From contig NZ_NPEF01000059.1 of NCBI RefSeq assembly GCF_002811955.1, forward strand, positions 1 to 18,585: a stretch of 18,585 bases of DNA. Reading direction: 5' to 3'. This document shows, one piece after another, positions 1 through 7,664 of the stretch. The position numbers and the translations under genes are program-made. This DNA is from Leptospira ellisii (GTDB lineage Bacteria > Spirochaetota > Leptospiria > Leptospirales > Leptospiraceae). Each line of letters opens with the position of its first letter. Position 1 is the first letter of the stretch. The notes beneath the pieces are model-generated. The model saw only the letters and a program-made list of their open reading frames with translations. It made no database searches and was not told the origin of the DNA.

Positions 1-422
1 CCCGGTAAAATCACCGTGTTGGTTCCGATCCATACGTCGTTGCCTACGATCGTATCGCCTTTATCGGAAAATTCTCCGGGTTTAGGCATGACCTTCTCCC
101 ATCCGTTTCCGAAGATCGCGAACGGATACGTCGAGAACGCGTTCATCTTATGATTGGCCCCGTTCATGATGAACTGAACCCCCGTCGCGATCGCGCAGAA
201 TTTTCCGATTACGAGTTTATCTCCTCGAAAATCGTAATGATATAAGACGTTCCTCGTTTCGAATTGTTCGACGCCCTCGGGATCGTCGTAGTAGGTATAA
301 TCTCCCACTTCGATCAAAGGAGATCGGATGAAGTTCTTTAAAAATCCGATTCTCGGAAATTGAGGAAACGGATGACGCGTAGACGGATCGGGTCCGTACG
401 AATTTAGATTTGGATTTTGCAT
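1..422 (-). CDS. Vat/CatB-type xenobiotic O-acetyltransferase (C-terminus outside the window)
   Basis: This partial gene begins at ATG 422-420 and runs left off the window, giving 140 codons of a family usually a little over 200 residues long. The start is fixed by a GGAGG Shine-Dalgarno sequence 7 nt upstream. Residues 41-47 (DYTYYDD), 59-75 (start NVLYHYDF), MNGANHKM (86-93) and STYPFAIFG (97-105), followed by VGNDVWIG (127-133), are characteristic of the left-handed beta-helix acetyltransferases Vat (streptogramin A) and CatB/Xat (chloramphenicol). His91 in MNGANH matches the family catalytic base. These cytoplasmic trimers use acetyl-CoA to acetylate a hydroxyl of the drug. The substrate cannot be read from sequence, so streptogramin resistance is not proven. 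The gene is preceded by 363 bp of non-coding DNA containing a nested inverted repeat that may regulate it. Confidence 0.88.
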   Translation of the reverse strand, partial: MQNPNLNSYGPDPSTRHPFPQFPRIGFLKNFIRSPLIEVGDYTYYDDPEGVEQFETRNVLYHYDFRGDKLVIGKFCAIATGVQFIMNGANHKMNAFSTYPFAIFGNGWEKVMPKPGEFSDKGDTIVGNDVWIGTNTVILP

Positions 423-785
423 GGATTTACCTCCACGTTCGATAAGAATCGGATCCGGTAACGTCGAAAGTCGAACGTCGCTTTTCGTTCACGGGTGAAC
501 GTTACCTTTTATTCGTCTCCGGAAAACGATTTCCGAATTCGGATCGCGGCACCACCGAGAAACACAAGACGATTTAGGATTCGTATCTCCGAAAACGAAA
601 AAACGATTCTTCTATTTTAAATTCGAAAAGGAAATAGAATATTCAGAAAACTGAATCATTCTCTCGGGATTGAGGCGGGAATTACAGGCTCATAACGGAT
701 CCATCATCGATCCGCTGCATTTTCCGGTCAATTCTTTAACAAATCTAAATTTTAAAAAGGCTTCTCACTTCCCGAGTACGCAATT
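423..785. other. Non-coding interval between acetyltransferase and acyl-CoA dehydrogenase
   Basis: This 363-bp interval separates two minus-strand genes and holds no convincing reading frame. It contains the nested inverted repeats at 457-506. It also contains a weak 6-bp hairpin (ATTCAG-AAAA-CTGAAT, 641-656) in the 3' region of the dehydrogenase transcript; this has no clear T-tract and is at best a poor terminator. The acetyltransferase therefore probably has its own promoter here, although read-through from upstream cannot be excluded. Confidence 0.5.
457..506. repeat. Nested inverted repeats upstream of the acetyltransferase gene
   Basis: An outer inverted repeat (GGTAACG at 457-463, CGTTACC at 500-506) encloses an inner near-perfect dyad (CGTTCAC-GG-GTGAACG, 486-501). 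The inner dyad is the size of a two-fold operator for a TetR- or LuxR-like dimer. It lies about 65 bp before the acetyltransferase start, so it would fall in the promoter or the 5' leader. The symmetry is seen directly; the regulatory role is inference. I could not place a convincing -35/-10 pair around it. Confidence 0.45.
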
Positions 786-2498
786 TTACGCGGGAACGGC
801 GCTTGCCTCTTTCAACTTTGCGAGATTCCCTTCCAAAACGGCGAGCGTATCCAAATGATAATCCTTTGCGTGTTTGAGTCGGATTTGTTTTCGATCCTCG
901 GGAATTCTTTTACAGGATATCTCCAACAACAGACCGGCCAACAAACGGGAACAGGTAAAAACCACTTCCTCGGCGTAGGTTTCTTTTTCTTCTCGGCCCG
1001 GAAGATCCTTATAAACGGAAACCAATTCCTGAAAACCGTGAAACAACTTATGCGTCAAAGAGGAATCGGATCGATTGACCAACTCGGATAAATATTCTCC
1101 GAACGTATGAGTCAGTCCCGCGGTGATTCCTCCGATACTCGCGTTGATCTGAATCTGGGAGGTTCCGTCGTAGATGGTGGTGATTCGGGCATCCCTGTAG
1201 ATTCTCGCGATATCGTAATCCTCCGTATAACCCGATCCTCCGTGAATTTGAAGCGCGTCGCTGACCGCCTTCAAACAGGATTCGGAACAATAAAATTTAC
1301 TGATCGGAGTAAGAACGTTCGCGATCTTCTCCCAATAACGGACCACGGTATCGTTTTTGGATTCCTTTTCGGAAGCGCCCATTTTTTCGAGACGGAGGGC
1401 TCTCCAATAATACCGGTCCATCACCCTCGATCCTTCCAGGGTAAGACAACGCATCGCCAAGGTTTCCCTTTCTATCTTATCCAGGATTTTTTTGACCGCG
1501 GGAATTTCGACGAGAGGTCTGCCGAATTGTATACGTTCCTTCGAGTATTTTAGAGCTTCATAATATGCCGCCGTCGCCAATCCGGTCGATTGTTGCGCGA
1601 TTCCCATTCGCGCACCGTTCAACATTCCCATCGTATATTTTACGAGTCCGTAACCTTCCTCCCCGATCAGTATGCCGGGTGAATTTTCGAAGACGACTTC
1701 GCAGGTAGGGGAACAATGAAGTCCGAGTTTCGTTTCGATTCCCGCTATTTGAACGTCCTTACTCTGGACCAGAAAAAAGGAAAGTCCGCGGGCGCCGGAG
1801 CCGACTTCGCCCGAGCGGGCCAAGGTCAGTAAAACGGCGGGAACTTCTCCGAAACCGCACCCGTGCGTGATAAAACGTTTCGTCCCGTTCAAAACCCAGG
1901 TTCCGTCTCCGCTCTTCGTCGCCTTCGTCCTTAAATTGGGAAGATCGGATCCGTGATCGGGTTCGGTCAAACCCATAGCGCATACGTATTCGCCCGCGGT
2001 CATTTTGGGAATCCACTCTCGTTTCATCTCCTCCGAAGCGTGGCGTTCCAGAATCTCCGCGAGATTTACGCAGCCGACCGCAATGGCGAGTGACGCGTCC
2101 ACTCTATAAAAAATTTCCGAAATGAAGGACTTCACCGTCCAGGGAACACCCAATCCTCCGAATTTCCGGGAAAACCCGTACGCCTGCACCCCGGCTTCGA
2201 CGACCTTCGAGACCAATTCTATCATCTTAGGCGGGAACTCCACCTTACCGTCCTTAAACGAAAGTCCGGTGCGATCCAACTCGGCGACGTGGGGAGAAAG
2301 GATGTTTCCCGCCAAATCCCCCACGGTATCCAAGATGGTTTTATAATATTCTTTCGCCTCGGAGGGGTTGGAAGGACCGCCGTTCGCGGCGTCCGCAAAA
2401 TCGTTTTCATAATCGAGAATAATTTCGGTCCAAGGAAGAACGTGTTCGAAGTGATCCTGGATATCTTGTGTGTCGGAAAAATAATTGTTCTGAATCAT
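786..2498 (-). CDS. Long-form acyl-CoA dehydrogenase with Asp at the usual catalytic Glu position
   Basis: This 570-residue flavoprotein of the acyl-CoA dehydrogenase superfamily would introduce a trans-2 double bond into an acyl-CoA and pass electrons to ETF, as in beta-oxidation or amino-acid breakdown. It is longer than the ~380-residue short forms, with an N-terminal segment (about 1-60) and an extra helical C-terminal segment (about 455-570). FAD/substrate motifs are visible: CAMGLTEPDHGSD (173-185), FGRPL (325-329), and LQIHGGSGYTED (416-427), followed by IYRDARITTIYDGTSQIQ (433-450). The last motif normally reads YEGT, with Glu as catalytic base (Glu376 in human MCAD); here it is Asp444. 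The alternative Glu site used by isovaleryl- and long-chain enzymes appears to be Ala, in LNGARMG (293-299). The start is supported by GGAGG 5 nt before ATG 2498. The substrate is unknown. Confidence 0.9.
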   Translation of the reverse strand: MIQNNYFSDTQDIQDHFEHVLPWTEIILDYENDFADAANGGPSNPSEAKEYYKTILDTVGDLAGNILSPHVAELDRTGLSFKDGKVEFPPKMIELVSKVVEAGVQAYGFSRKFGGLGVPWTVKSFISEIFYRVDASLAIAVGCVNLAEILERHASEEMKREWIPKMTAGEYVCAMGLTEPDHGSDLPNLRTKATKSGDGTWVLNGTKRFITHGCGFGEVPAVLLTLARSGEVGSGARGLSFFLVQSKDVQIAGIETKLGLHCSPTCEVVFENSPGILIGEEGYGLVKYTMGMLNGARMGIAQQSTGLATAAYYEALKYSKERIQFGRPLVEIPAVKKILDKIERETLAMRCLTLEGSRVMDRYYWRALRLEKMGASEKESKNDTVVRYWEKIANVLTPISKFYCSESCLKAVSDALQIHGGSGYTEDYDIARIYRDARITTIYDGTSQIQINASIGGITAGLTHTFGEYLSELVNRSDSSLTHKLFHGFQELVSVYKDLPGREEKETYAEEVVFTCSRLLAGLLLEISCKRIPEDRKQIRLKHAKDYHLDTLAVLEGNLAKLKEASAVPA

Positions 2499-2658
2499 GG
2501 AACCTCCGGAGATTCCACCAGTTTATAAGAAGAGAAAGGAAGAGAAAAGGAAAATTGGGGAAGTTCCCACGTTTGCGAAAAATTTTCGATGAAATTCACC
2601 GACTCAAAAGATGGAATGAAAATCGGCAACGGTTGGTATCGTTCCGTCCCCACCCGGT

Positions 2659-2710
2659 AATAAAAGAAACACCCTACCGGCCGAATCCCATTACGGAGTT
2701 CCGACCGGTA
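2659..2710 (-). terminator. Probable intrinsic terminator after the 1128-residue gene
   Basis: Reading the minus strand just after the stop at 2722, a long imperfect hairpin can form. An arm starting TACCGGTCGG (from 2710) pairs with an arm ending ATTCGGCCGGTA (to 2675), with one bulged G and a short loop. A T-rich stretch follows (TTTCTTTTATT, down to about 2659). The bulge and the few bases between stem and tract make this moderate rather than strong evidence. Confidence 0.5.
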
Positions 2711-2721
2711 TTTCAGTGTGA

Positions 2722-5700
2722 TCAGCGTTTTTTCTTTACCTTCTTTTTGGCGGTTTGATAACCCAAAACTTGGGACATCTTCCACATTTCCTCCGCCTTA
2801 GACTGAAATTCGTCTTTCCAAACCGAAGGATTCAAACTCGATTCGGCTCTTGAATTCTCCAAAATGCTGTGCAGATAAAATTCTTCTATGCCGAAACGGA
2901 TTTCCTTCGGATGAAGCGAAATCCAAAACCGAGGACCATAATCCCTTCCATTGACCCATTGTTCCAGTTCGATTCCATCATCCGATAGCTCGGGCAGTTT
3001 TTTCCACTCCGAATCTCCGGATTTTCTCGCCGCAGAATCCAGAATGTATTTCACTTCGGATTCTTTCGGAGCCGCTTTCCATAGGATTTCGATCGCCTGC
3101 TCTCCGTCCCTTCCGAACCAATTTAGGATCGCGGGAAGTCTTGCGGCCAGCGCCTCTTCCGTCGAAGAAGAGGAATAACTGTGAAGACTTGCGTATTCCA
3201 ATCTCCTTTTGACGAGTTTTAAGACGGAATCGAAAGCGTCCTTTCCGAGCGATACGACAAGTTTTGCCGCGAGCAAATCCCCCCATGCGGCCCATTCCGC
3301 CGGATTGGTATCCACGATTTTTTGAACCGTGTCCGCGTCCATGAAAAGAATCTTCTCCCACTTCGCGCTTTCCGGTTCGATAAACCTCATAAACTGAAGC
3401 GTGTAGAGTTTCCAATCGGATCGAGCATGAGGAAGTTCTAATATCTTTGCGAAGGAGGGAATGGCCGGAACTCCCTGAATGAACAGCGCCTTCATCGCCT
3501 CCCAACGATCGTAGTTTCCTCCGTATCTATATTCGTCGCCGGAATAGCGGAGCGATTCCTCCAACCAAGGCCCTCCGATCTTTATGACGTCCGGATCCTT
3601 ATATTTCTTTTCTTTAATATTCTGAAATACGTGTTGAATACTGTATTTTTCCGGCTTCAGAATCGCGGCGGGAAGTTCCTTGAGATTTTTCGCGAGACGG
3701 TTCGCGTATTCGTCATCGTCGTCGAAGGGAGGAAGTTCCTTACCGGTCAGCTGAATCCAAGTATGTCTCGCGGCGTGTTCGATATAGGTCCAGGTATAAT
3801 CGACCATCGGATTCGGATCCGCGTAAACGTGATAATACAGATGGGGTTTCAGCGCCTGAATTTTCGCCTTTCCCACGGCGCGGATCGGACCGTAAACCCG
3901 GTATTCCTCTCCTTTATTTCCCAGGATTCGATGACCCAGTTGGATCCATTCTTCGCGGTCGGGTTCCAGAAAGAGAAGTCCGGAAAGATAACAAGCCTGC
4001 AGATCAATCGCGATTCCGGGGCTCGAATTTTTTTCGGCGCGCTCCAGCAATTCCTTCAAACCGGACCGAGCCGTCTCCGGATCCAAAACGCCCCATGCGA
4101 TGGAACCTTCGGATAAATTGACGAGCTGATTGAATTGAAGATACGAATCGCGTCCGCTTCCTTTGATGCCCGCACCGGCCTCCAGATACGTGCGTATATA
4201 ATCCAGATTCTCCTTAAAACCCAACTTCGCGGAAACCGCAAAGGAATACCCCAGCGCGATTCCGAAAATACCCAGATTGTTCCGATACGTCAGAACTTTA
4301 CCCGCGAGTTTACCCGCCTCCTCGTCGCCGACGAGAAGACGTTCGTTCAAAGCCTGTTGCAGATAACTGAAGACGGTGAAGATGTTGTTCAAATTCGGAC
4401 CTTCGCTCTCGACCTTCTTTTTCTTTTCCAAAGCTCCGTCCAAGGTTTCGAAAAACTTCCACGCGGCCTCGGTCAAAACCGGAAGCGCCCCGTCGTGATC
4501 GCTCTGCAAAAGACAACCGATCACTTCCTCCAGACGTTTATCATCCTGTTTGAGTTTCTGGATCGCGTCGCGGAACGCGTTCATCGCGTTGAGATCGTCG
4601 AATTTTCCCATCGTTTTTATGATTCCCGCGAACGCTTTTTTGTTTTCGGAATCGTAATTCAACCCTTGTCTGAACGCCGCGGAAACGGGAAGCGAAAGTC
4701 TTCTGTCCAGATTATCCTTGTTATACGGCCATTCGTTGTAGCTCGAAGAGGTCCTTTCCCGAAAGTATTCCTCCACGAGTTTGCCGAACTTCTGATCCTT
4801 TTTGCCGATTTCCTTCAGAAGGAAATCGTGCGTATCCACGTCCTCGGAAAATTCCTCGATGAGCGCGGCGGGATCGTCCCCTTTTTGAATCCGCTTTTTC
4901 AGATCCGCGGAGGAGATTTTTTTCTTTCCCGCAAGTCCGGTGGCTTGTTCCAAAAGTTTTCGGTTTTCGGGTTCGATCTGTTTGGGGTCACAGTTGCGGA
5001 AGGTCTGTTCCCTGATTTCCTGAAGTTTTTTTACGGCGATCCGTCCCAGGGAATCCGACTTACCATCTAACACTGATAATACGGATTTAGCCAACGCCGG
5101 AAGAATTTTACCAGGAAGTTTTTTCGCGATCGCACACGCTTCCCGGCAGGCGTTTTCGTTTTTCATAAAGTAATGGGCGAGAATCCAATACGCCGCCAAA
5201 GGATGGGATCTCTCCAAACTTTTCTTTTCGGCTTCCCAATCCTTGAACTTGGGAGCGGAAGCGAGTTTTTCCGCGTATGCAAACGCCGGGTCTCCGTAGG
5301 AATGTCCCAACAACCAGGAGGAACGTTCGAACAAATCCAGGGACTTCGTGTAAAAAGGACGTTTGTCGTATTTCTTATTCGCGTCGGTTTCGTATTGTTT
5401 TAGAACCGAATTCGGCAACGCGGAACCCAGGATCGGTTCGGGAGTCTCTTCGTCTTCCTCCTCGTCCTCGTAATCATCTTCGTATTCTTCGCGATCCGCG
5501 GACCAATTGGATGCGACAAAATGACTGATGGAAAAGAAGGGCTCGTCCTCCAATTCTCCGATTTCGTGATTGTAACGATGTACTTCGGCGGACCCTTCGG
5601 TATGCGGAAACAAATTGACCCAACAACTATCGCCTCCTCCGTCGGAACCGAAATGCGCCACTCCGGTGAATAAAAACATAAGGCCTTCGTAGGACCCGAT

Positions 5701-6108
5701 GAGCGAGGCGAGTTTCTCCTCCGCGCTTTGTCCTTTTTTAGCCAGAAATTTCTGAAAGGAGACCGGTTGATAATCGGGATCGTATTCCTCGTCTTCGTCC
5801 TCCTCGTCGTATTGAAGTCCTTCTTCGTGAGCGATCATGTTCCAAATATCGCTTACGTTGTACATGATCGCCTGATAAGCGGATCTAACGTTCTCCCATT
5901 CCAAAACCTCTTCGGGAGGACGAAAGCCGTAGAGTTTTTCGAAGTGATCCAAAAATTGGGCGGAAACCTTTTTCTTTTTCGATCGATACGTTTTCCAAAA
6001 AAGATCCCGATACGATTGTTTTACGAGCATCCGATCGGCCATGATTTCGGGCAATTTTCCCGAGGAAAGATCGGATTTTTTAAAAGAAGGGATAGATTTC
6101 TGTGTCAT
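2722..6108 (-). CDS. Large (1128 aa) protein with SUKH/Knr4-like N-terminal region and helical repeat body
   Basis: I do not recognise a named family for the whole protein. No signal peptide or membrane segment is visible, so it is probably cytoplasmic. Residues about 52-202 resemble a SUKH (Smi1/Knr4) domain: FEKLYGFRPPEEVLEW (56-71), then GSDGGGDSCWVNLF (154-167), HRYNHEIGE (177-185) and FFSISHFV (191-198), which fit the family pattern of a G.GD strand, a Y..HE turn and a closing SF..F helix. Acidic low-complexity runs interrupt it (101-110) and follow it (207-221). The remaining ~900 residues are mostly amphipathic helices suggestive of an alpha-solenoid, and the C-terminus is lysine-rich (KKKVKKKR). 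SUKH domains are common in immunity proteins against polymorphic toxins but also occur elsewhere; no toxin lies in the window. ATG 6108 lacks a Shine-Dalgarno sequence and sits only 3 nt after a TATACT box, so the true start could be ATG at residue 23 or 27. Confidence 0.8.
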   Translation of the reverse strand: MTQKSIPSFKKSDLSSGKLPEIMADRMLVKQSYRDLFWKTYRSKKKKVSAQFLDHFEKLYGFRPPEEVLEWENVRSAYQAIMYNVSDIWNMIAHEEGLQYDEEDEDEEYDPDYQPVSFQKFLAKKGQSAEEKLASLIGSYEGLMFLFTGVAHFGSDGGGDSCWVNLFPHTEGSAEVHRYNHEIGELEDEPFFSISHFVASNWSADREEYEDDYEDEEEDEETPEPILGSALPNSVLKQYETDANKKYDKRPFYTKSLDLFERSSWLLGHSYGDPAFAYAEKLASAPKFKDWEAEKKSLERSHPLAAYWILAHYFMKNENACREACAIAKKLPGKILPALAKSVLSVLDGKSDSLGRIAVKKLQEIREQTFRNCDPKQIEPENRKLLEQATGLAGKKKISSADLKKRIQKGDDPAALIEEFSEDVDTHDFLLKEIGKKDQKFGKLVEEYFRERTSSSYNEWPYNKDNLDRRLSLPVSAAFRQGLNYDSENKKAFAGIIKTMGKFDDLNAMNAFRDAIQKLKQDDKRLEEVIGCLLQSDHDGALPVLTEAAWKFFETLDGALEKKKKVESEGPNLNNIFTVFSYLQQALNERLLVGDEEAGKLAGKVLTYRNNLGIFGIALGYSFAVSAKLGFKENLDYIRTYLEAGAGIKGSGRDSYLQFNQLVNLSEGSIAWGVLDPETARSGLKELLERAEKNSSPGIAIDLQACYLSGLLFLEPDREEWIQLGHRILGNKGEEYRVYGPIRAVGKAKIQALKPHLYYHVYADPNPMVDYTWTYIEHAARHTWIQLTGKELPPFDDDDEYANRLAKNLKELPAAILKPEKYSIQHVFQNIKEKKYKDPDVIKIGGPWLEESLRYSGDEYRYGGNYDRWEAMKALFIQGVPAIPSFAKILELPHARSDWKLYTLQFMRFIEPESAKWEKILFMDADTVQKIVDTNPAEWAAWGDLLAAKLVVSLGKDAFDSVLKLVKRRLEYASLHSYSSSSTEEALAARLPAILNWFGRDGEQAIEILWKAAPKESEVKYILDSAARKSGDSEWKKLPELSDDGIELEQWVNGRDYGPRFWISLHPKEIRFGIEEFYLHSILENSRAESSLNPSVWKDEFQSKAEEMWKMSQVLGYQTAKKKVKKKR

Positions 6109-6111
6109 AAG

Positions 6112-6120
6112 AGTATAACA
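6112..6120 (-). promoter_or_regulatory. Extended -10 promoter-like element for the 1128-residue gene
   Basis: On the minus strand the sequence TGTTATACT (6120 to 6112) matches an extended -10 element (TGN followed by TATACT). Only CTT separates it from ATG 6108. The -35 position has only TCAAAA. Transcription from this box would start at or just inside the annotated start codon. Either the message is leaderless or translation begins at a later codon. Confidence 0.35.
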
Positions 6121-6270
6121 AAAAAATAATCCCGTTTTGATTCCTTTTTAAACGCATTTTTTTCCCCGATAAACGGACTTCAAGCCGAATCGACGTAAAC
6201 CGGATCGATGCGACTCAGATCCGTTTCGCGAATTATTTTCGAAATTTCCGATTTTTTTTCGATTCCCACC

Positions 6271-6301
6271 TTGACTTAGAGCTAACTTTAAGTGATACAA
6301 T
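6271..6301 (+). promoter_or_regulatory. MerR-type promoter and operator for the merR-eamA-barrel operon
   Basis: The -35 box TTGACT (6271-6276) and -10 box TACAAT (6296-6301) are separated by 19 bp. This is the over-long spacer typical of promoters that MerR-family activators untwist. A 20-bp dyad fills the spacer: ACTTAGAGCT (6274-6283) against AACTTTAAGT (6284-6293), with 8 of 10 pairs matching. The predicted transcript start lies about 15-20 nt before the merR start codon. The regulator therefore very likely binds here and controls its own operon. Confidence 0.88.
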
Positions 6302-6323
6302 CGGCTTTGATCGGAGGAACATC

Positions 6324-6731
6324 TTGAATCAAAAACTCAGCATTTCCAAAATTTCGGAAATCACGAACTTTACTCCGCACACTCTCAGATATTACGAAAA
6401 GATGGGACTTCTCCCCAAACCGGAACGTTCCCATGGAAAGGATCGGATCTATTCCGACAAGGAAATCCGATATCTGAGGTTGATACGAACACTGAAGGAG
6501 ATCAACATGCCTTTGGGGGATATCAAGGAATTCATCAAAGAAGGTTGTATCTTGGATAAGATTTCCCAAGGGGAGAATTTCAAACCTCCGCTGAACAAGA
6601 GAATCCGGATTCTGACCTCGCATCTCGGAACCTTGGAGGAAAAGAAAAAGGATCTTGAAATCATGATAAAACTCACGAAATCGAAACTGCGCGAATACGA
6701 AACGCTTCTATCCCCGAACGGAGAAAACTGA
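6324..6731 (+). CDS. MerR-family transcriptional regulator
   Basis: This 135-residue DNA-binding regulator is read from a TTG start at 6324, fixed by GGAGG at 6313-6317 with a 6-nt spacing. The N-terminal winged helix-turn-helix covers about residues 5-70, with ISKISEITNFTPHTLRYYEK (7-26), MGLLPKPER (27-35), RIYSDKEI (41-48) and LKEINMPLGDIKEF (57-70). The C-terminal helix (about 95-128, rich in Lys/Glu) is the antiparallel dimerisation coil. It has a single cysteine (Cys75), so it lacks the paired cysteines of mercury, copper or zinc sensors; a small organic effector is more likely. The next gene's ATG directly follows its TGA stop. A matching MerR operator lies just upstream. Confidence 0.93.
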   Translation: MNQKLSISKISEITNFTPHTLRYYEKMGLLPKPERSHGKDRIYSDKEIRYLRLIRTLKEINMPLGDIKEFIKEGCILDKISQGENFKPPLNKRIRILTSHLGTLEEKKKDLEIMIKLTKSKLREYETLLSPNGEN

Positions 6732-7664
6732 ATGAACCGGATCAAACCCTATCTTTCTCTTCTTCTTTTTACCGTGTTTACGGGAACGACGTTTCACGTC
6801 TCCAAACACGCGTTACAGTCTTTTACCCCCGCGCAAACCGGCGCCGTACGCTTCTTATTCGCTTCCTTGCTGCTTTTCCTGTTCCTGTTTTTTTCGAATA
6901 AAAAACTTCTTCGGGTCGAATCCAAAAATCTGATCGTATTCGTTCTCTTGGGAATCGGAGGAGTTTTCGGTTTTAACATCTTTTTCTTTTTGGGAATGCG
7001 GAAAGCGTCTCCGATCGACGCAGCAATCATAGCCGCGTTCGGGCCCGCCATCACCGTGTTTCTTTCGCTCTTTCTTCTGAAAACGAAAATCCGCTGGAAT
7101 CAATATCTCGGAACCTTCATCTCCTTCATCGGAGTGATCACGGTCATTTCGGACGGGGACCTAAAATCCGTCGGAAACATACTCGAAAGCGGGGGAATTC
7201 TCCATCTTTTTATCGCGGTGTTCTGCTGGTGTTTGTATTCGGTGGGAATCAAAAAATATCTCTCGGGCGTTTCCGCCATTCAGACGACCGCCTATACGTC
7301 GTTATTCGGTATGATCTTCTTGGTGTGTTTCGTGATCGTGTCGGGGGAAGCCCGATTTAACCCCGGCGAAATTCCGACCACGGCCTGGTTTTCCATTTTT
7401 TATATGGCCGTGTTTACCACGTTCTTCGGTTATCTTTTTTGGAATTACGGAATTCAAAAATTGGGACCGGATAAGGCCGCGGTATTCGGGAATTTGATTC
7501 CCATCGTAGCCATGTTCACCACTTGGTTTTTGGGGGAATCTCCGAACCCGCTCGACATCGCGGGGGCGGCAGTGGTGATCGCCGGAATCCTCATCGTAAA
7601 TTCACGCTTCGGCAAATTGAAAACGGATCCTAATATAAAAACTTCAACCGCAGGTTCAGCATGA
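6732..7664 (+). CDS. DMT-superfamily (EamA) inner-membrane exporter
   Basis: This 310-residue integral membrane protein has about ten hydrophobic segments in two repeats, the layout of EamA drug/metabolite transporters. The first repeat includes ALQSFTPAQTGAVRFLFASL (27-46). The second includes TTAYTSLFGMIF and the closing FLGESPNPLDIAGAAVVIAG. The short charged tail is cytoplasmic. Members of this family export amino acids, nucleosides, metabolites or toxic compounds by proton or solute exchange; the substrate cannot be told from sequence. Its ATG abuts the merR stop and its own stop overlaps the barrel gene start (ATGA), so the three genes are almost certainly translationally coupled under MerR control. 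Confidence 0.92.
   Translation: MNRIKPYLSLLLFTVFTGTTFHVSKHALQSFTPAQTGAVRFLFASLLLFLFLFFSNKKLLRVESKNLIVFVLLGIGGVFGFNIFFFLGMRKASPIDAAIIAAFGPAITVFLSLFLLKTKIRWNQYLGTFISFIGVITVISDGDLKSVGNILESGGILHLFIAVFCWCLYSVGIKKYLSGVSAIQTTAYTSLFGMIFLVCFVIVSGEARFNPGEIPTTAWFSIFYMAVFTTFFGYLFWNYGIQKLGPDKAAVFGNLIPIVAMFTTWFLGESPNPLDIAGAAVVIAGILIVNSRFGKLKTDPNIKTSTAGSA

Noticed and set aside
641..656. Hairpin ATTCAG-AAAA-CTGAAT as the dehydrogenase terminator
   Set aside because: The stem is only 6 bp, AT-rich, and is not followed by a T-tract on the minus strand.
670..858. Small 62-codon frame beginning in the 423-785 interval
   Set aside because: It starts at TTG without a ribosome site and runs antisense into the conserved 3' end of the dehydrogenase gene.
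4135..5070. 311-codon plus-strand open frame inside the 1128-residue gene
   Set aside because: It is antisense to a gene with coherent domains and has no ribosome site. Its translation is rich in Phe, Arg and Ile runs typical of reverse-strand readings of this codon use.
6324..6731. MerR protein as a mercury, copper or zinc sensor
   Set aside because: Only one cysteine (Cys75) is present and the C-terminal metal-binding Cys pair is missing.
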